Positions 16,681 through 27,400 of a stretch of DNA of 64,000 nt are shown one piece after another (positions within the stretch are counted from its first letter, which is position 1; each line of letters starts with the position of its first letter). This DNA comes from Candidatus Blautia faecipullorum (lineage in GTDB: Bacteria > Bacillota > Clostridia > Lachnospirales > Lachnospiraceae): NCBI GenBank assembly GCA_019115125.1, contig DXEG01000037.1, positions 124,001-188,000 on the forward strand, written 5' to 3'. The notes beneath the pieces are model-generated. The model saw only the letters and a program-made list of their open reading frames with translations. It searched no databases and was not told the origin of the DNA. The position numbers and the translations under genes were made by a program.

Positions 16681-19059
16681 TTGGAAAAGAATATTCTCTT
16701 TCGCAGAGGAATAAAGAGGCAAAAAGGGAGCCTTATCGGGATCAGTCTGCTGGTATTTTTCACAGTGCTTTCCCTGTTTACAGTTCTTGCTGTTTCCCTG
16801 AATGGAAATGCTTATATCCGAAGCGAGATGGAGCGTGCAGGCTTCGGTCAGCTTACGGCATGGGTATCTGATGTGCCGGATGTGGGAGACTTGCTGCAGG
16901 AAATATCATCTCAGGAGGGAATTGGGGAGGTGCAGAGCCAGAATATTATTTTCTCCGAATATGAAGGGAATGGCATCGAGTCGGACAGTGAAGGACAACT
17001 GATCCTATGGCAGCCGGGAGAGACAAGATACCGATTCTTGAACGATGATATGGACGGTTACAGGCAGGCGCCGGAGGAAATCCGGCAGGGAGAGGTGTAT
17101 GTCTCACCGTCCATGGTCTCCATCATGGATCTGCAGGTTGGGGATACTATTACCTTCCCTGTTGCGAGAGGAGGAATGAATGTAGACCTGACAGTTGCCG
17201 GCTACTATGAAGATCCGTTCATGGGCAGTTCGATGATCGGGATGAAAGGATTCCTTATCTCCGGGGCGGACTATGGACAGATCATAGAAACCGTGGAGCA
17301 GGAAGGGGCAGACGCCCTTGCCCGAAGCGGTGCGATGCTTCATATTTTTGTTCAGGCAGATGGAGAAGCTGAGATTGACCAGATCAATCAGCTTTTGAAC
17401 AGCCAGACATCGCTCCCGGAATATATAGTGGAAATACACAGTGCCTATACGATCGGGAGTTTCATGATGATTCTGCAAAATGCATTCTGCGCGATCCTTG
17501 CGGCATTTGCATTGATCTTATTGCTGGTGGCAATGGTCGTTCTGGGGCACAGTATCTCAGGGATCGTGGAACAGGAACAAAAGAACATGGGAATCTTAAA
17601 GACATTGGGCGTGACCGGGCGTACACTGGTTTTGGTTCAGGAAATGGAATATCTGGCGGCAATTATTCTGGGGAGTATCATGGGAACTTTTGCAGTGATC
17701 CCATTTACTCGCGTGATATCTGCTATGACAGTTACAACTACCGGACTTCTCATCCCATCAGGGATCCCGGTGCTCCCGTGTCTGGGTGTGTTTTCGGCAA
17801 TCCTGCTGTTGCTTGGAGGATATGCGGCGCTGCGGATGCAGAGGATCCTGCATATATCACCGATGGAAGCGATCCATGATACAGCGGTTTTTATGAGAAT
17901 CGAAAGCAGAAGAAAAGCAAAGAAAAAATCAACATCTGTAAGCAGAGGCATACAGAAAAACGGGCTGGTATTCCATCTGGCGGTACGGCAGTTATTATCG
18001 GGAAGAAAAAGGTATTTAAGCGCCTGCCTTGTGGCCTGCTTCCTTGTCTTTTTTGCCTCCCTCGCGGGGCGTATGAACAGCTGGCTGGGAACGGACGGGC
18101 AGGGAATGATGGATGCTTTCAATCCGGCGGATCTGGATCTGGGAGTTCAGGCAATGGGAGAACTCAGCGAGGAAGAGATGGAAGCGGTGGTGCGCTCTTA
18201 CAGCACGATTACGGACAGTTATGATCTGGCTATGCCCACGGTTTCTGTAAACGGAACGAACTATACGGCAAATGTGATCACAGAACCGGAACGCTTTCAT
18301 ATCAGCAGAGGAGAGACTTGCATGGATCCGGACCAGGTGGTGCTGACAGAAGTCACTGCGGCAGATCTTGGCGTGGACGTAGGCAGTACCGTGATGATCC
18401 GGGGAGATATGGGAAGCAGAGAATACACTGTTTCCGGTATTTATCACTGTGCCAATGATATGGGCGCAAATCTGGGAATGCGCAGGGAAGGATATCTTTC
18501 CATCGGTCAGGATGAGCCAAGGATCTGGTGCCATCATTATTTTCTGGAAGATCCGTCCCAGAAGGAAGCAATCACAAGCGCTCTGGAGACAGCTTACGGC
18601 GGAGATGTCCATGTACACCAGAATACATGGCCGGGATTATCCGGGATCATTACGGCAATGCATCTGTCATTGGCGTTCATGTATGGGATGATCACAGTAT
18701 TTATTGCCATTGTTACCGTGATGGCAGGAAAAAAGATCCTCAATGCAGAGCAGAGAGATCTGGCGATCTACCGTTCTATCGGATGTTCAGCAGGAATGCT
18801 GCAGGTTTCATTTGCAATCCGGTTTGGAATCACCGCTTTTGCCGGAGCTGTGGCGGGAACCATCTGTGCCGCGGTTCTTACAGATCCTTTCGTATCAGCG
18901 GTAATGAGATTGGCCGGGATCAGCAATTTTGCATCCCATCCTGCGATCAGCAATCTTCTTGTGCCCGGCGCGGCAGTGACACTGCTCTTTTTCGCGTCAG
19001 CATGGCTTCTGGCAGTGAAAATACGAAGAACAGATATGAATGTGCTGACAGCGGAATAA
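16681..19059 (+). CDS. ABC transporter permease, FtsX/MacB-like
   Basis: 792-residue membrane protein with two FtsX-type halves: an N-terminal membrane segment (about 15-40), a large outside domain, three membrane segments (about 260-390), then a second such set ending with three segments (about 660-790). The start is a TTG at 16681, since AAAAGGAGG at 16665-16673 lies 7 nt upstream; an in-frame GTG at 16660 overlaps the ATPase stop and the ribosome site. Partner of the ATPase just upstream. Substrate unknown; bacitracin-type peptide sensing/export and lipid export are both known for this architecture. No BceRS-like two-component genes are present next to it. Confidence 0.88.
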   Translation: MEKNILFRRGIKRQKGSLIGISLLVFFTVLSLFTVLAVSLNGNAYIRSEMERAGFGQLTAWVSDVPDVGDLLQEISSQEGIGEVQSQNIIFSEYEGNGIESDSEGQLILWQPGETRYRFLNDDMDGYRQAPEEIRQGEVYVSPSMVSIMDLQVGDTITFPVARGGMNVDLTVAGYYEDPFMGSSMIGMKGFLISGADYGQIIETVEQEGADALARSGAMLHIFVQADGEAEIDQINQLLNSQTSLPEYIVEIHSAYTIGSFMMILQNAFCAILAAFALILLLVAMVVLGHSISGIVEQEQKNMGILKTLGVTGRTLVLVQEMEYLAAIILGSIMGTFAVIPFTRVISAMTVTTTGLLIPSGIPVLPCLGVFSAILLLLGGYAALRMQRILHISPMEAIHDTAVFMRIESRRKAKKKSTSVSRGIQKNGLVFHLAVRQLLSGRKRYLSACLVACFLVFFASLAGRMNSWLGTDGQGMMDAFNPADLDLGVQAMGELSEEEMEAVVRSYSTITDSYDLAMPTVSVNGTNYTANVITEPERFHISRGETCMDPDQVVLTEVTAADLGVDVGSTVMIRGDMGSREYTVSGIYHCANDMGANLGMRREGYLSIGQDEPRIWCHHYFLEDPSQKEAITSALETAYGGDVHVHQNTWPGLSGIITAMHLSLAFMYGMITVFIAIVTVMAGKKILNAEQRDLAIYRSIGCSAGMLQVSFAIRFGITAFAGAVAGTICAAVLTDPFVSAVMRLAGISNFASHPAISNLLVPGAAVTLLFFASAWLLAVKIRRTDMNVLTAE

Positions 19060-19091
19060 TACAAATCAGAACAAAGAAAGTGAGGAAAACC

Positions 19092-19697
19092 ATGAAAAAC
19101 AAATTTGTAAAAAGAATGATCACAATGACTGCAGCCACGATGATTTCCATAGGACTTCTTGCCGGCTGTGGACAGGAGGAAGCGTCAGATCCGGGAAATA
19201 CACCGGCAGATACGAATGTTTTCTCCGATACAGATACAATCGTACAAGGCGGAGATGGAGAAACACAGGCAGTACAGGCCGGGGCAGACGTAAGTGAACT
19301 GGAGGTGCATTTCGGAGACAACGGTGATGCGTTCATGATGCGGTTGGAGGATAACGATACGGCAAGGGCGATCGCCGGATATGTAGGTACATCAGACTGG
19401 AGGCTTCCGATCTATGAGCGTGATGACGATGCGGACTACAGCGTACTGCAGTATTATGACATTCCAAGCCGTTACGAGATTCCTTCCGGGCCGCAGACCG
19501 TAACAGAGGCAAAGGCAGGAGACGTCTACTATTCTGATCCGAACCGGATCGTACTGTACTATCAGGATGCGGAAATTTCTGAAGAGTATACAAAGATCGG
19601 AACTTTTGACGCGACCGAAGAATTTGTAACAGCGGTGGCGGAGAACCCTGAACTGGAGGGATGGGGAAATAAAATCATTCTGATCAGCCGGCCATAG
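19092..19697 (+). CDS. Cyclophilin-like fold lipoprotein (first copy)
   Basis: 201-residue lipoprotein with lipobox LLAGC (Cys about 26), an acidic linker, and a C-terminal cyclophilin-like domain: MRLEDNDTARAIAGYV, IPSRYEIPSGPQTVTEAKAGDVYYSDPNRIVLYYQD, YTKIGTFDATEEFVTAV. This fold (seen in DUF-type 'cyclophilin-like' proteins of gut Firmicutes) has no proven isomerase role. The ATG follows GTGAGGA, 32 nt after the permease gene. A second protein of the same family is encoded at 22924 in the same run, so duplicates within one cluster. Function is unknown; an extracytoplasmic partner of the exporter or of the hydrolases is conceivable. Confidence 0.78.
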   Translation: MKNKFVKRMITMTAATMISIGLLAGCGQEEASDPGNTPADTNVFSDTDTIVQGGDGETQAVQAGADVSELEVHFGDNGDAFMMRLEDNDTARAIAGYVGTSDWRLPIYERDDDADYSVLQYYDIPSRYEIPSGPQTVTEAKAGDVYYSDPNRIVLYYQDAEISEEYTKIGTFDATEEFVTAVAENPELEGWGNKIILISRP

Positions 19698-19791
19698 AGC
19701 TTGGCGGGGAAAGAAACTATTCAGAGCTTCTGCTATAAACGAGTAAACAAAAAGGACATTTATAATATAGAAATCAGGAGGATGTTAACTG

Positions 19792-20673
19792 ATGAAAAAA
19801 GAGATAAAAGAAATCAGACAGCAGTTTTTAAGAGGAGAACGGGCTTTATTTCAGGGGAGAGATCTGAAGATCTACGATACGATCTTTGATGACGGCGAGT
19901 CTCCTTTGAAGGAGAGTCAGGATATTGAACTGTACGGCAGTATGTTTAAATGGAAATATCCGCTCTGGTACAGCAGGAATATCCTTGCAGAAAACTGTAC
20001 ATGGTTTGAGATGGGGCGCGCAGGCGTCTGGTATACGGACAATATCACCGTGAGAAATGCGTTGATCGAGGCTCCGAAGAATTTCAGGAGATGTCAGGGA
20101 GTAACGTTAGAGCATGTTGAGTTCCCCAATGCATCCGAGACATTATGGCACTGCAGCGATGTGAAGATGGAGCATGTGACTGCCAGAGGCGACTATTTCG
20201 CCATGAATTCGCGGGATATGGTAATCAGGGATTTTCAGCTTGTGGGTAATTATTCCTTTGACGGGGCAAAAAATGTGGAGATACATAACGCAAAAATGCT
20301 TTCCAAAGATGCGTTCTGGAACAGTGAGAATGTAACCGTATATGATTCTTTTATTTCCGGGGAATACCTTGGCTGGAATGCGAAAAATCTGACGCTGATC
20401 AACTGTACGGTTGAGAGTCTTCAGGGAATGTGCTATATCGAGAACCTGACCATGAAGAACTGCCGTCTGCTGAATACGACGCTTGCTTTTGAGTATTCCA
20501 CGGTAGATGCAGAAATTAACGGGAAGATCGACAGCGTTATGAATCCGGCCGGCGGTGTGATCCGCGCTGATGAAATTGGAGAATTGATCATGGAAAAAGA
20601 AAAGGTGGAGCCGGAAAAAACAGAAATTATATGCCCACAGATCGGAAGCAGATCAGAACGCTTTTGTGCATAG
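19792..20673 (+). CDS. DUF3737 family protein
   Basis: 293 residues matching the DUF3737 pattern: short repeated beta-strand turns such as LYGSMFKWKYPLWYS, NCTWFEMGRAGVWYT, WHCSDVKMEHVTARGDYF, DSFISGEYLGWNAKNLTLINC, typical of a right-handed beta-helix. No signal peptide, so cytoplasmic. Function unknown; many beta-helices bind or cut sugars but the family is uncharacterised. ATG at 19792 with AGGAGG 11 nt upstream. The 3' end is 35 nt before the LysE-type gene. Confidence 0.85.
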   Translation: MKKEIKEIRQQFLRGERALFQGRDLKIYDTIFDDGESPLKESQDIELYGSMFKWKYPLWYSRNILAENCTWFEMGRAGVWYTDNITVRNALIEAPKNFRRCQGVTLEHVEFPNASETLWHCSDVKMEHVTARGDYFAMNSRDMVIRDFQLVGNYSFDGAKNVEIHNAKMLSKDAFWNSENVTVYDSFISGEYLGWNAKNLTLINCTVESLQGMCYIENLTMKNCRLLNTTLAFEYSTVDAEINGKIDSVMNPAGGVIRADEIGELIMEKEKVEPEKTEIICPQIGSRSERFCA

Positions 20674-20708
20674 AAAACAGACATTCCGATGATTTGAGAG
20701 GTAAGAGG

Positions 20709-21320
20709 ATGACATTTTTTTTGCAGGGAATACTCATAGGTCTTCTGTTTGGCGTCCCTGCGGGAGCAGTGGGGGCGCTGACTGTCCACAGGACATTAAA
20801 GAAGGATATCCGTGCAGGACTTGTAACCGGACTGGGATCCTCCGTAGCAGACTGTTTCTATGCCTGTATCGGTGCCTTTGGCTTAACGATGATTTCGGAT
20901 TTTTTATCAGAATATGAGAATCCCATCACTTTCGCGGGAGGCTGTCTGATCATTGTTATGGGAATCTGTCTGCTGTTTAAAAAGGAGAAAGCGGTATCAG
21001 ATAAAGAAGACTCAGGTCTTCGCATGTTTTTTACATCGTTCGCGGTAGGAATTACCAATCCGGCGGCGGTCCTTACATTTTTATTTGCATTTTCATGGTT
21101 CGGGATATCGGGTAATCTGGGCATAAAAGAAGGAAGCCTGCTTGTCTTTGGCGTTTTTGTCGGCACCTATATCTGGTGGGGCATTTTGTCTTCCATGACG
21201 GCCCTTTTGAAAAGGAGAGCTGGAAATGTGCAAATAGAAAAGATGAACCGGATATTCGGAACAATACTCGTTGGATTTGGAATGATTATTTTTTCACGTT
21301 TAGCCGCTGATATATTGTAA
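20709..21320 (+). CDS. LysE family transporter
   Basis: 203-residue membrane protein with about six membrane segments and the LysE/RhtB start MTFFLQGILIGLLFGVPAGAVGALTV, where the N-terminal GxxPGA-like turn is typical. Such proteins export amino acids or small metabolites. I start at 20709 (GAGAGG upstream); an in-frame ATG at 20631 would overlap the DUF3737 gene and lack a membrane-type N-terminus. Its position between DUF3737 and a cysteine-sulphur-type lyase hints that it exports an amino acid made or degraded by the cluster. Substrate unknown. Confidence 0.85.
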   Translation: MTFFLQGILIGLLFGVPAGAVGALTVHRTLKKDIRAGLVTGLGSSVADCFYACIGAFGLTMISDFLSEYENPITFAGGCLIIVMGICLLFKKEKAVSDKEDSGLRMFFTSFAVGITNPAAVLTFLFAFSWFGISGNLGIKEGSLLVFGVFVGTYIWWGILSSMTALLKRRAGNVQIEKMNRIFGTILVGFGMIIFSRLAADIL

Positions 21321-21343
21321 AACACAGAGAAGGGAATAGAAAA

Positions 21344-22522
21344 ATGAAGTATGATTTTGACGAAATAACAGACAGAAGAAACACAGGCTCAATGAAATGG
21401 AATGTGGGCGAGGATGAACTTCCGATGTGGGTTGCTGACATGGATTTTCAGACCGCGCCGGAAATCATCCAGTGCTTGAGCGAGCGTGTGGCTCATGGCA
21501 TTTATGGGTATACAGAGCCGGATAACCGCTGGTATGAGGCGTACAGGGCATGGTGGCGGAAAAGACACGGATTTGAGATCAAGAAAGAATGGCTGCTCTT
21601 TTGCACGGGTGTAGTTCCGGCAATTTCGAGTATCGTCAGGAAAATGACGACACCGGCAGAAAATGTTGTGGTGATGACACCGGTATACAATATTTTCTTC
21701 AATTCCATTTTAAATAATGGCAGGAATGTGCTGGAGAACCGGCTTGTCCTGAAAGACGGTAATTATGAGATTGACTTTGAGGATCTGGAAAAGAAGCTGG
21801 CTGATCCGCAGACATCCATGTTGCTCCTGTGTAATCCGCATAACCCTGTCGGAAAAATATGGACCAGAGAGACTCTGGGGAAAATAGGGGAGCTTTGCAG
21901 GAAACATCATGTGCTTGTATTGTCGGATGAGATCCACTGCGATCTTACTGTGCCTGGGACGGAATATGTCCCGTTCGCTTCTGTCTCAGAGAAGTGCAGA
22001 GAAAACAGTATCACCTGTGTTGCCCCCACAAAAGCATTTAATCTGGCAGGGCTCCAGACGGCGGCGGTGATCGTCCCCAATGAAAATATCCGCCATAAGG
22101 TGAACCGGGGACTGAATACAGATGAAGTCGCTGAGCCAAATGTTTTCGCGGCAATCGCGCCCGCGGCTGCATTTGAAAAGGGAGAACCGTGGCTGGATGA
22201 ACTGCGGGAATATCTCTTTGAAAACAGAAGATATGCGGAAGATTTCATTACAGACCAGATAGAAGGAATCCGTCCGGTATCAGCGGATGCCACCTATCTG
22301 CTCTGGCTGGACTGTCGGGAACTCTTAGGGGATTCCTCTGAGCTGTGCGGATTTCTCAGGACACATACCGGACTCATTCTCTCAGATGGAAAGGAATACA
22401 GGGATGGAGGCGGATTCTTAAGGATGAACCTTGCCTGCCCCAGAGTCCGGCTGGAAGACGGATTAAAACGTCTGTCATCCGGCGTCAGAAAATATCAGGA
22501 ATGGATTAGTGAGCGCTGCTAA
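21344..22522 (+). CDS. MalY/PatB family PLP-dependent cystathionine beta-lyase / aminotransferase
   Basis: 392-residue fold-type I PLP enzyme. Marks are the MalY/PatB start (FDEITDRRNTGSMKWN, LPMWVADMDFQT), CNPHNPVGKIW, LSDEIHCDL and the Schiff-base lysine K230 in CVAPTKAFNLAGLQ. Members split cystathionine or other cysteine beta-conjugates to thiol, pyruvate and ammonia. It lies 23 nt downstream of the LysE-type exporter and shares the strand of the cluster. A stem AGCGCTGC/GCAGCGCT (22512-22534) spans its stop codon and may weakly end transcripts. Confidence 0.9.
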   Translation: MKYDFDEITDRRNTGSMKWNVGEDELPMWVADMDFQTAPEIIQCLSERVAHGIYGYTEPDNRWYEAYRAWWRKRHGFEIKKEWLLFCTGVVPAISSIVRKMTTPAENVVVMTPVYNIFFNSILNNGRNVLENRLVLKDGNYEIDFEDLEKKLADPQTSMLLLCNPHNPVGKIWTRETLGKIGELCRKHHVLVLSDEIHCDLTVPGTEYVPFASVSEKCRENSITCVAPTKAFNLAGLQTAAVIVPNENIRHKVNRGLNTDEVAEPNVFAAIAPAAAFEKGEPWLDELREYLFENRRYAEDFITDQIEGIRPVSADATYLLWLDCRELLGDSSELCGFLRTHTGLILSDGKEYRDGGGFLRMNLACPRVRLEDGLKRLSSGVRKYQEWISERC

Positions 22523-22689
22523 AGAGGCAGCGCTTGAGGTCTGTTCAGAATCCAGATAAAACAAAAAAATATATAATAAATAACTATGCAAATTTATAAA
22601 TTATAAGTATTTGCTATTCGTTGTGAGCCGACATATACTGGACATATAAACAGAAATAAAAAATTTAATGATGAAAGAGGGGATGAAAA

Positions 22690-22905
22690 TTGTTCAATGA
22701 ATTTTCTGTTCAGGCAGTCACCGAAAACCTGAAGGACGCTGGATGCGATTCGGAAATGATAACAGAATTTTTTGATAAAAGCAGAAAAAAGGACGAGCAG
22801 CTCAGGATTCTTAAAAGACATAGACAGCAGCTTTTGGACCGGGTTCATAAAGAGGAAAAACGGATTGACTGTCTGGACTACCTTGTTTATCAGATGACAA
22901 GATGA
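22690..22905 (+). CDS. Small conserved coiled-coil protein
   Basis: 71-residue protein starting at a TTG (22690) that is 7 nt after GAGGGG. The sequence runs EFSVQAVTENLKDAGCDSEM, then a charged helix (KKDEQLRILKRHRQQLLDRVHKEEKRIDCLDYLVYQ) predicted to coil. Proteins of this kind are common single-gene neighbours in Lachnospiraceae but I know of no function. It is 18 nt before the next lipoprotein start and very likely co-translated. Regions 22523-22689 upstream show no gene; it may hold a promoter. Confidence 0.65.
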   Translation: MFNEFSVQAVTENLKDAGCDSEMITEFFDKSRKKDEQLRILKRHRQQLLDRVHKEEKRIDCLDYLVYQMTR

Positions 22906-22923
22906 AAGAGGATGCATAATCCA

Positions 22924-23469
22924 ATGGATATCGTTAGGAAAATCAAGAGAACAGCTCTGTTTATCACTTGTATAGGGGCAATGATATTACTCGCGGCATG
23001 CGGCACAGCAGACGGACAAAGTGATTCCGGTCCGGACGAGGATGTTCCCGATATACAGGCAGCCGAAGAAGGATTGACGGATGGACAGGATGCAGAGATT
23101 TCAGAAGAGGATGCGGAAATGAAAATGAATGTGCAGGTCGGAACAGAAAATTTTACAGCCACACTGGAAGATAACGAGGCTGTGGCCGCTTTTGCTGAAA
23201 TGATGAAGGAAGAACCGGTGGTCATACAGATGAGTGACTACTCCGGTTTTGAAAAGGTGGGATCGCTTGGAACGAGCCTTCCGGCAAGCAACAGCCAGAT
23301 CACAACACAAGCCGGAGACATTGTCCTGTATAACAACAGCCAGATCGTTATCTTTTACGGCTCTAACTCGTGGAGCTATACAAGACTTGGCAGGATTGAT
23401 GATCTGACCGGTTGGGAAGAAGCGCTTGGAAGCGGTGATGTTACGGTTACGTTTTCAATCGGAGAATGA
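22924..23469 (+). CDS. Cyclophilin-like fold lipoprotein (second copy)
   Basis: 181 residues from the ATG at 22924 (AAAGAGG lies 12 nt upstream; an ATG at 22912 directly abuts it). Lipobox LLAAC gives a lipid-anchored exported protein. After an acidic linker (many Asp/Glu) comes a cyclophilin-like domain: NFTATLEDNEAVAAFAEMM, YSGFEKVGSLGTSLPASNSQ, AGDIVLYNNSQIVIFYGSNSWSYTRLGRI. Same family as the protein at 19092 but well diverged. Function unknown. Confidence 0.78.
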   Translation: MDIVRKIKRTALFITCIGAMILLAACGTADGQSDSGPDEDVPDIQAAEEGLTDGQDAEISEEDAEMKMNVQVGTENFTATLEDNEAVAAFAEMMKEEPVVIQMSDYSGFEKVGSLGTSLPASNSQITTQAGDIVLYNNSQIVIFYGSNSWSYTRLGRIDDLTGWEEALGSGDVTVTFSIGE

Positions 23470-23518
23470 AAGCGTTTGGTAAAAAAGAAATGATTCATGA
23501 TTATGGAGGGAATGTGTA

Positions 23519-24460
23519 ATGAGTAATTATATTTTTCGCTTAAATGAGAATGTAACAAGGGAACATGTACGGTATCAGAACCGTTACGGGATCATGATTG
23601 CAGGAGACCTGTATACCGCAAAAGATCTGGATGAGACACAGAAATATCCGGCATTGGTAGTGGGACCTCCCTATGGAGGAGTAAAAGAGCAGGGCCCCGG
23701 TGTCTATGCAAACGAGCTGGCGCAGAGAGGATTTGTTGTATTGGCTTTTGATCCATGCTACATGGGAGAGAGCGGCGGCGAGCCGAGACATATTTCCTCC
23801 CCGGATCTTTTTGCAGAGAATTTCAGCGCCGGAGTAGACTTTTTGGGAACGCTTGGTTACGTTGACAGGGAAAAGATCGGCGCCATAGGGATTTGTGGCA
23901 GCGGCGGCTTCGCGTTAAGTGCGGCGCAGACAGATGCCCGTATTAAAGCAGTTGCCACAAGCGCTATGTATGACATCAGCGGATTTGCGAGTATGCTGGA
24001 TCATGACCAGTGGAATGATGCGATCCAGAAGCTGGCACAGCAGAGATGGGCTGATGTGGATAATGGAAAACCATTGTATATCCCGTCTTTTCCGGAAGAA
24101 CCGGCGGAAGAAGTGCCTGCAGAACTTGCTGGTCCGGCGGAAGAATTTTATGAGTTTTACGGACTGAAGCGGGGGCACCATCCGAATGCGTCCGGAGGAT
24201 TCACTGTAACCAGTGAAATGGCGATGATGAACTTTCAGTCACTGAACCATATCGCAATGATTTCGCCGAGACCGATCCTGTTTATTACAGGGGATATCGC
24301 CCACTCCCGTATGTTCAGTGAAACTGCCTACGGAACTGCCGCAGAACCGAAAGAATTGTATGTCGTAGAGGGAGCGAGACACATTGATCTCTATGACGAT
24401 ACAGAAAAGATTCCATTTGATAAACTGGAGCAGTTTTTTAAGACCAGATTTTATGGATAA
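23519..24460 (+). CDS. Alpha/beta hydrolase (dienelactone hydrolase-like group)
   Basis: 313-residue alpha/beta-hydrolase without signal peptide. The oxyanion region PPYGGVKEQGPGVYA precedes the nucleophile elbow IGICGSGGFALSAAQ, where Ser is flanked by Gly on one side (C-G-S-G-G), a variant of GxSxG seen in the YcjY/DLH-like group. The acid and His are probably in DIAHSRMFSETAYG and GARHIDLYDD. Substrate unknown; an ester or thioester from the cluster is possible. AGGAGGGAA precedes the ATG; 49 nt follow the lipoprotein gene. Confidence 0.85.
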   Translation: MSNYIFRLNENVTREHVRYQNRYGIMIAGDLYTAKDLDETQKYPALVVGPPYGGVKEQGPGVYANELAQRGFVVLAFDPCYMGESGGEPRHISSPDLFAENFSAGVDFLGTLGYVDREKIGAIGICGSGGFALSAAQTDARIKAVATSAMYDISGFASMLDHDQWNDAIQKLAQQRWADVDNGKPLYIPSFPEEPAEEVPAELAGPAEEFYEFYGLKRGHHPNASGGFTVTSEMAMMNFQSLNHIAMISPRPILFITGDIAHSRMFSETAYGTAAEPKELYVVEGARHIDLYDDTEKIPFDKLEQFFKTRFYG

Positions 24461-24484
24461 ATCAAGTAAAGGAGGAGAAAAAAC

Positions 24485-27400
24485 ATGTTGGATTTTTTGA
24501 TTGATTTGCTGACGCCCGTTTTTACAAACCTGGGAGCAAGCGCATCAGATGTGGAGCTGTATGTACATACTTTGAGCGGATACATCTATGCGATTCTGAT
24601 CACATTTATCCTGGCGGTTGTGATTATGGTCGCTGCACACTGGATTGTGAAGAAAGGGACTCGTCATGTGGTACGCTGGGGAACAGGGATTGCATGGATT
24701 CTGATCGTGACGGTACTGGTCAATGTGATTTGCTTTGGCCCTATGTATAACAATATCGCTCCGCTGCTGAATGCAAGGGCATCTGTTTCGGAAGAATCTG
24801 TATCAGCGTCCAGAGATATTATCAAAGAGACAGGAGAAGAGGGAATCGCTCTTATTCAGAATGACGGAACACTTCCTCTGGAAGCTGACATGAACATTAA
24901 TGTATTCGGATGGGCGTCTACCGCTCCGATCTATGGAGGCACTGGTTCAGGATCAGCTTCCAGCGAAGGGAATGTAGATATTATTACTTCGCTGACGGAT
25001 GCAGGTTTCCATGTAAATGAAAGCCTTACTGATATGTATCGGGAGTACCGGCCGAGCAGAAATATCGGAGGAAATGTTGTCAGTGTATTCTATACAGACT
25101 GGACATTACCGGAACCGACAGTAGATTACTATACCGATGATCTTATGAATGACGCGAAGGAATTTTCAGACACATCGGTGATAGTGCTTGGACGTTCCGG
25201 CGGAGAAGGACAGGATGTTCCTACTGATATGAATGCGGTAATCCATGGAACCTACGATCCACGGGACGAAGTGGCCGGGGGCAACAGTGAATATAATTAC
25301 TATGCCTGCAGTTATGAAAATAACGGAGATTATGATGATTTTGATGAAGGAGAAAGCTATCTCGAATTATCAAATACAGAAGAGGCGATGATTGAGAAAG
25401 TCTGCTCTGAATTTGAAAATGTCGTGGTTGTCATTAATGCAAACAACCCGATGGAACTTGGCTGGGTGGAAGATTATGAGAATATCGGATCCGTTCTTTT
25501 AGTGCCGGGAACCGGAGCTACCGGTATGGCGGCGCTGGGAGAGATCCTGAATGGTTCTGTGAATCCATCCGGAAGAACGGTAGATACCTATGTGTATGAT
25601 CTGACGTCTACGCCGACCTACAATAATTACGGCAATTTTTCCTACACGAACGTAGATGACCTGAAAGATGCCATTTATGCAGCCGATGAATCCTATCAGG
25701 GCGGTATGGCCTTTGTAAATTATGTAGAAGATATTTACGTCGGATATAAGTTCTATGAGACAGCGGCAGAGGAAGGATTTCTGAATTACGAGGAACATGT
25801 TCAGTTCCCGTTCGGACACGGGCTTTCCTACACTACATTTTCTCAGGAGATGCAGAATTTCTCGGATAACGGAGACAGCATTTCTGTGGATGTGGAAGTG
25901 ACAAACACCGGTGAGACGGCGGGAAAAGATGTGGTAGAGCTTTACTATACACCACCGTATACAAACGGAGGGATTGAAAAGGCGTCTGTCAATCTAATCC
26001 AATTTGATAAGACGGAGCTGCTGGAGCCGGGACAGTCCCAGACGATTTCCTTTGAGATACCGAAAGAGGATATGGCGGCTTATGATTCAAGGGCGCTGAA
26101 AACAGAAAATGGAGGCTACATACTGGAGGCAGGGGAATATGTGCTTTCCCTGCGGTCAGATTCACACACAGTTCTGGATGAAGAGACTTTTTCTGTGGAA
26201 GAGGATATTGATTACAGCGTGGACGGAAGAGCGTCCGACGATGTCACGGCAGTCAACCAGTTTCAGGATTACGCTTCGGGCAATGTGACTTATCTTTCCA
26301 GAGCAGATCATTTTGCGAATTATGACGAAGCAACTGCCGCTCCTTCAGAAGAGATGTATCAGATGGACGATGAGACAAGAGAGCACATTGAAGAAAAGTC
26401 CATGGCAGGTTATGACTCCACAAAATATGACGATCCGGAAGATGAGATGCCGGTGACAGAGGCGGACAACGGTCTGACACTGGTCGACCTGACAGGAAAG
26501 GACTACGACGATCCCATGTGGGAAGATCTTCTTGACCAGTTGTCTGTGGAAGATATGGTTAGTATGGTAAATCTTGGCGGATTCCAGACGGTAGCTGTAG
26601 AGTCCATTGGGAAGATTGCTACATCGGATTCCGATGGAACATCCGGTTTAAATGACTGGTATATTCAGGTATATGGAACAGCGTTCTCCACAGAACTTCT
26701 GATCGCGCAAACCTGGAATAAAGATCTGGCCTATCGGATTGGCGAGGCGGAAGGACAGGAATTCGCGGACTGCCGGATTTTTGGAGCCTACGCGCCGGCA
26801 ATGAACATCCACCGATCGGCATTTACCGGACGTAATTTTGAGTATTACTCCGAAGACGGTGTGCTGTCCGGCTATATTGCTTCCAATACGGTAAACGGGA
26901 TGTCCTCAAAAGGAGTTTATCCATACATCAAGCATTTTGTACTGAACGATCAGGAAAGCAACCGGTGTACCTTCCTTCTGACATACAGCGATGAGCAGGC
27001 TATGCGTGAAATTTATCTGAAACCATTTGAAATTTGCGTGAAGAATTTCGAGGGTTCGTCCGTAGCTGTGATGTCATCCTTTAACTTCATCGGCTACAAG
27101 GCGGCAGGAGCGAACCCGGAACTGCTGAATACGGTCCTCCGGGATGAATGGGGATACCGCGGTATGGTGCTTTCTGACTGGAACGGTTCCTATGGTTATC
27201 AGATGACGGATGATTTTGTCAGAAACGGAAATGATGCCATGCTCGGATTTAACACCTATGAATCCAATCGGATTACCAATACGTCCGCGACTATGGTAAA
27301 GGCGATGCGTCAGGCGGCCAAAAATATCTGCTACACCATCGCGAACAGCGGCAATTATACCATCCCTGATCCGAATGCAGGAAAGATGCCGTTTATGAAT

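Noticed and set aside
18528-19091. Long plus-strand reading upstream of the lipoprotein at 19092
   Set aside because: It overlaps the permease gene; the lipobox protein and ribosome site begin at 19092, so only that part is real.
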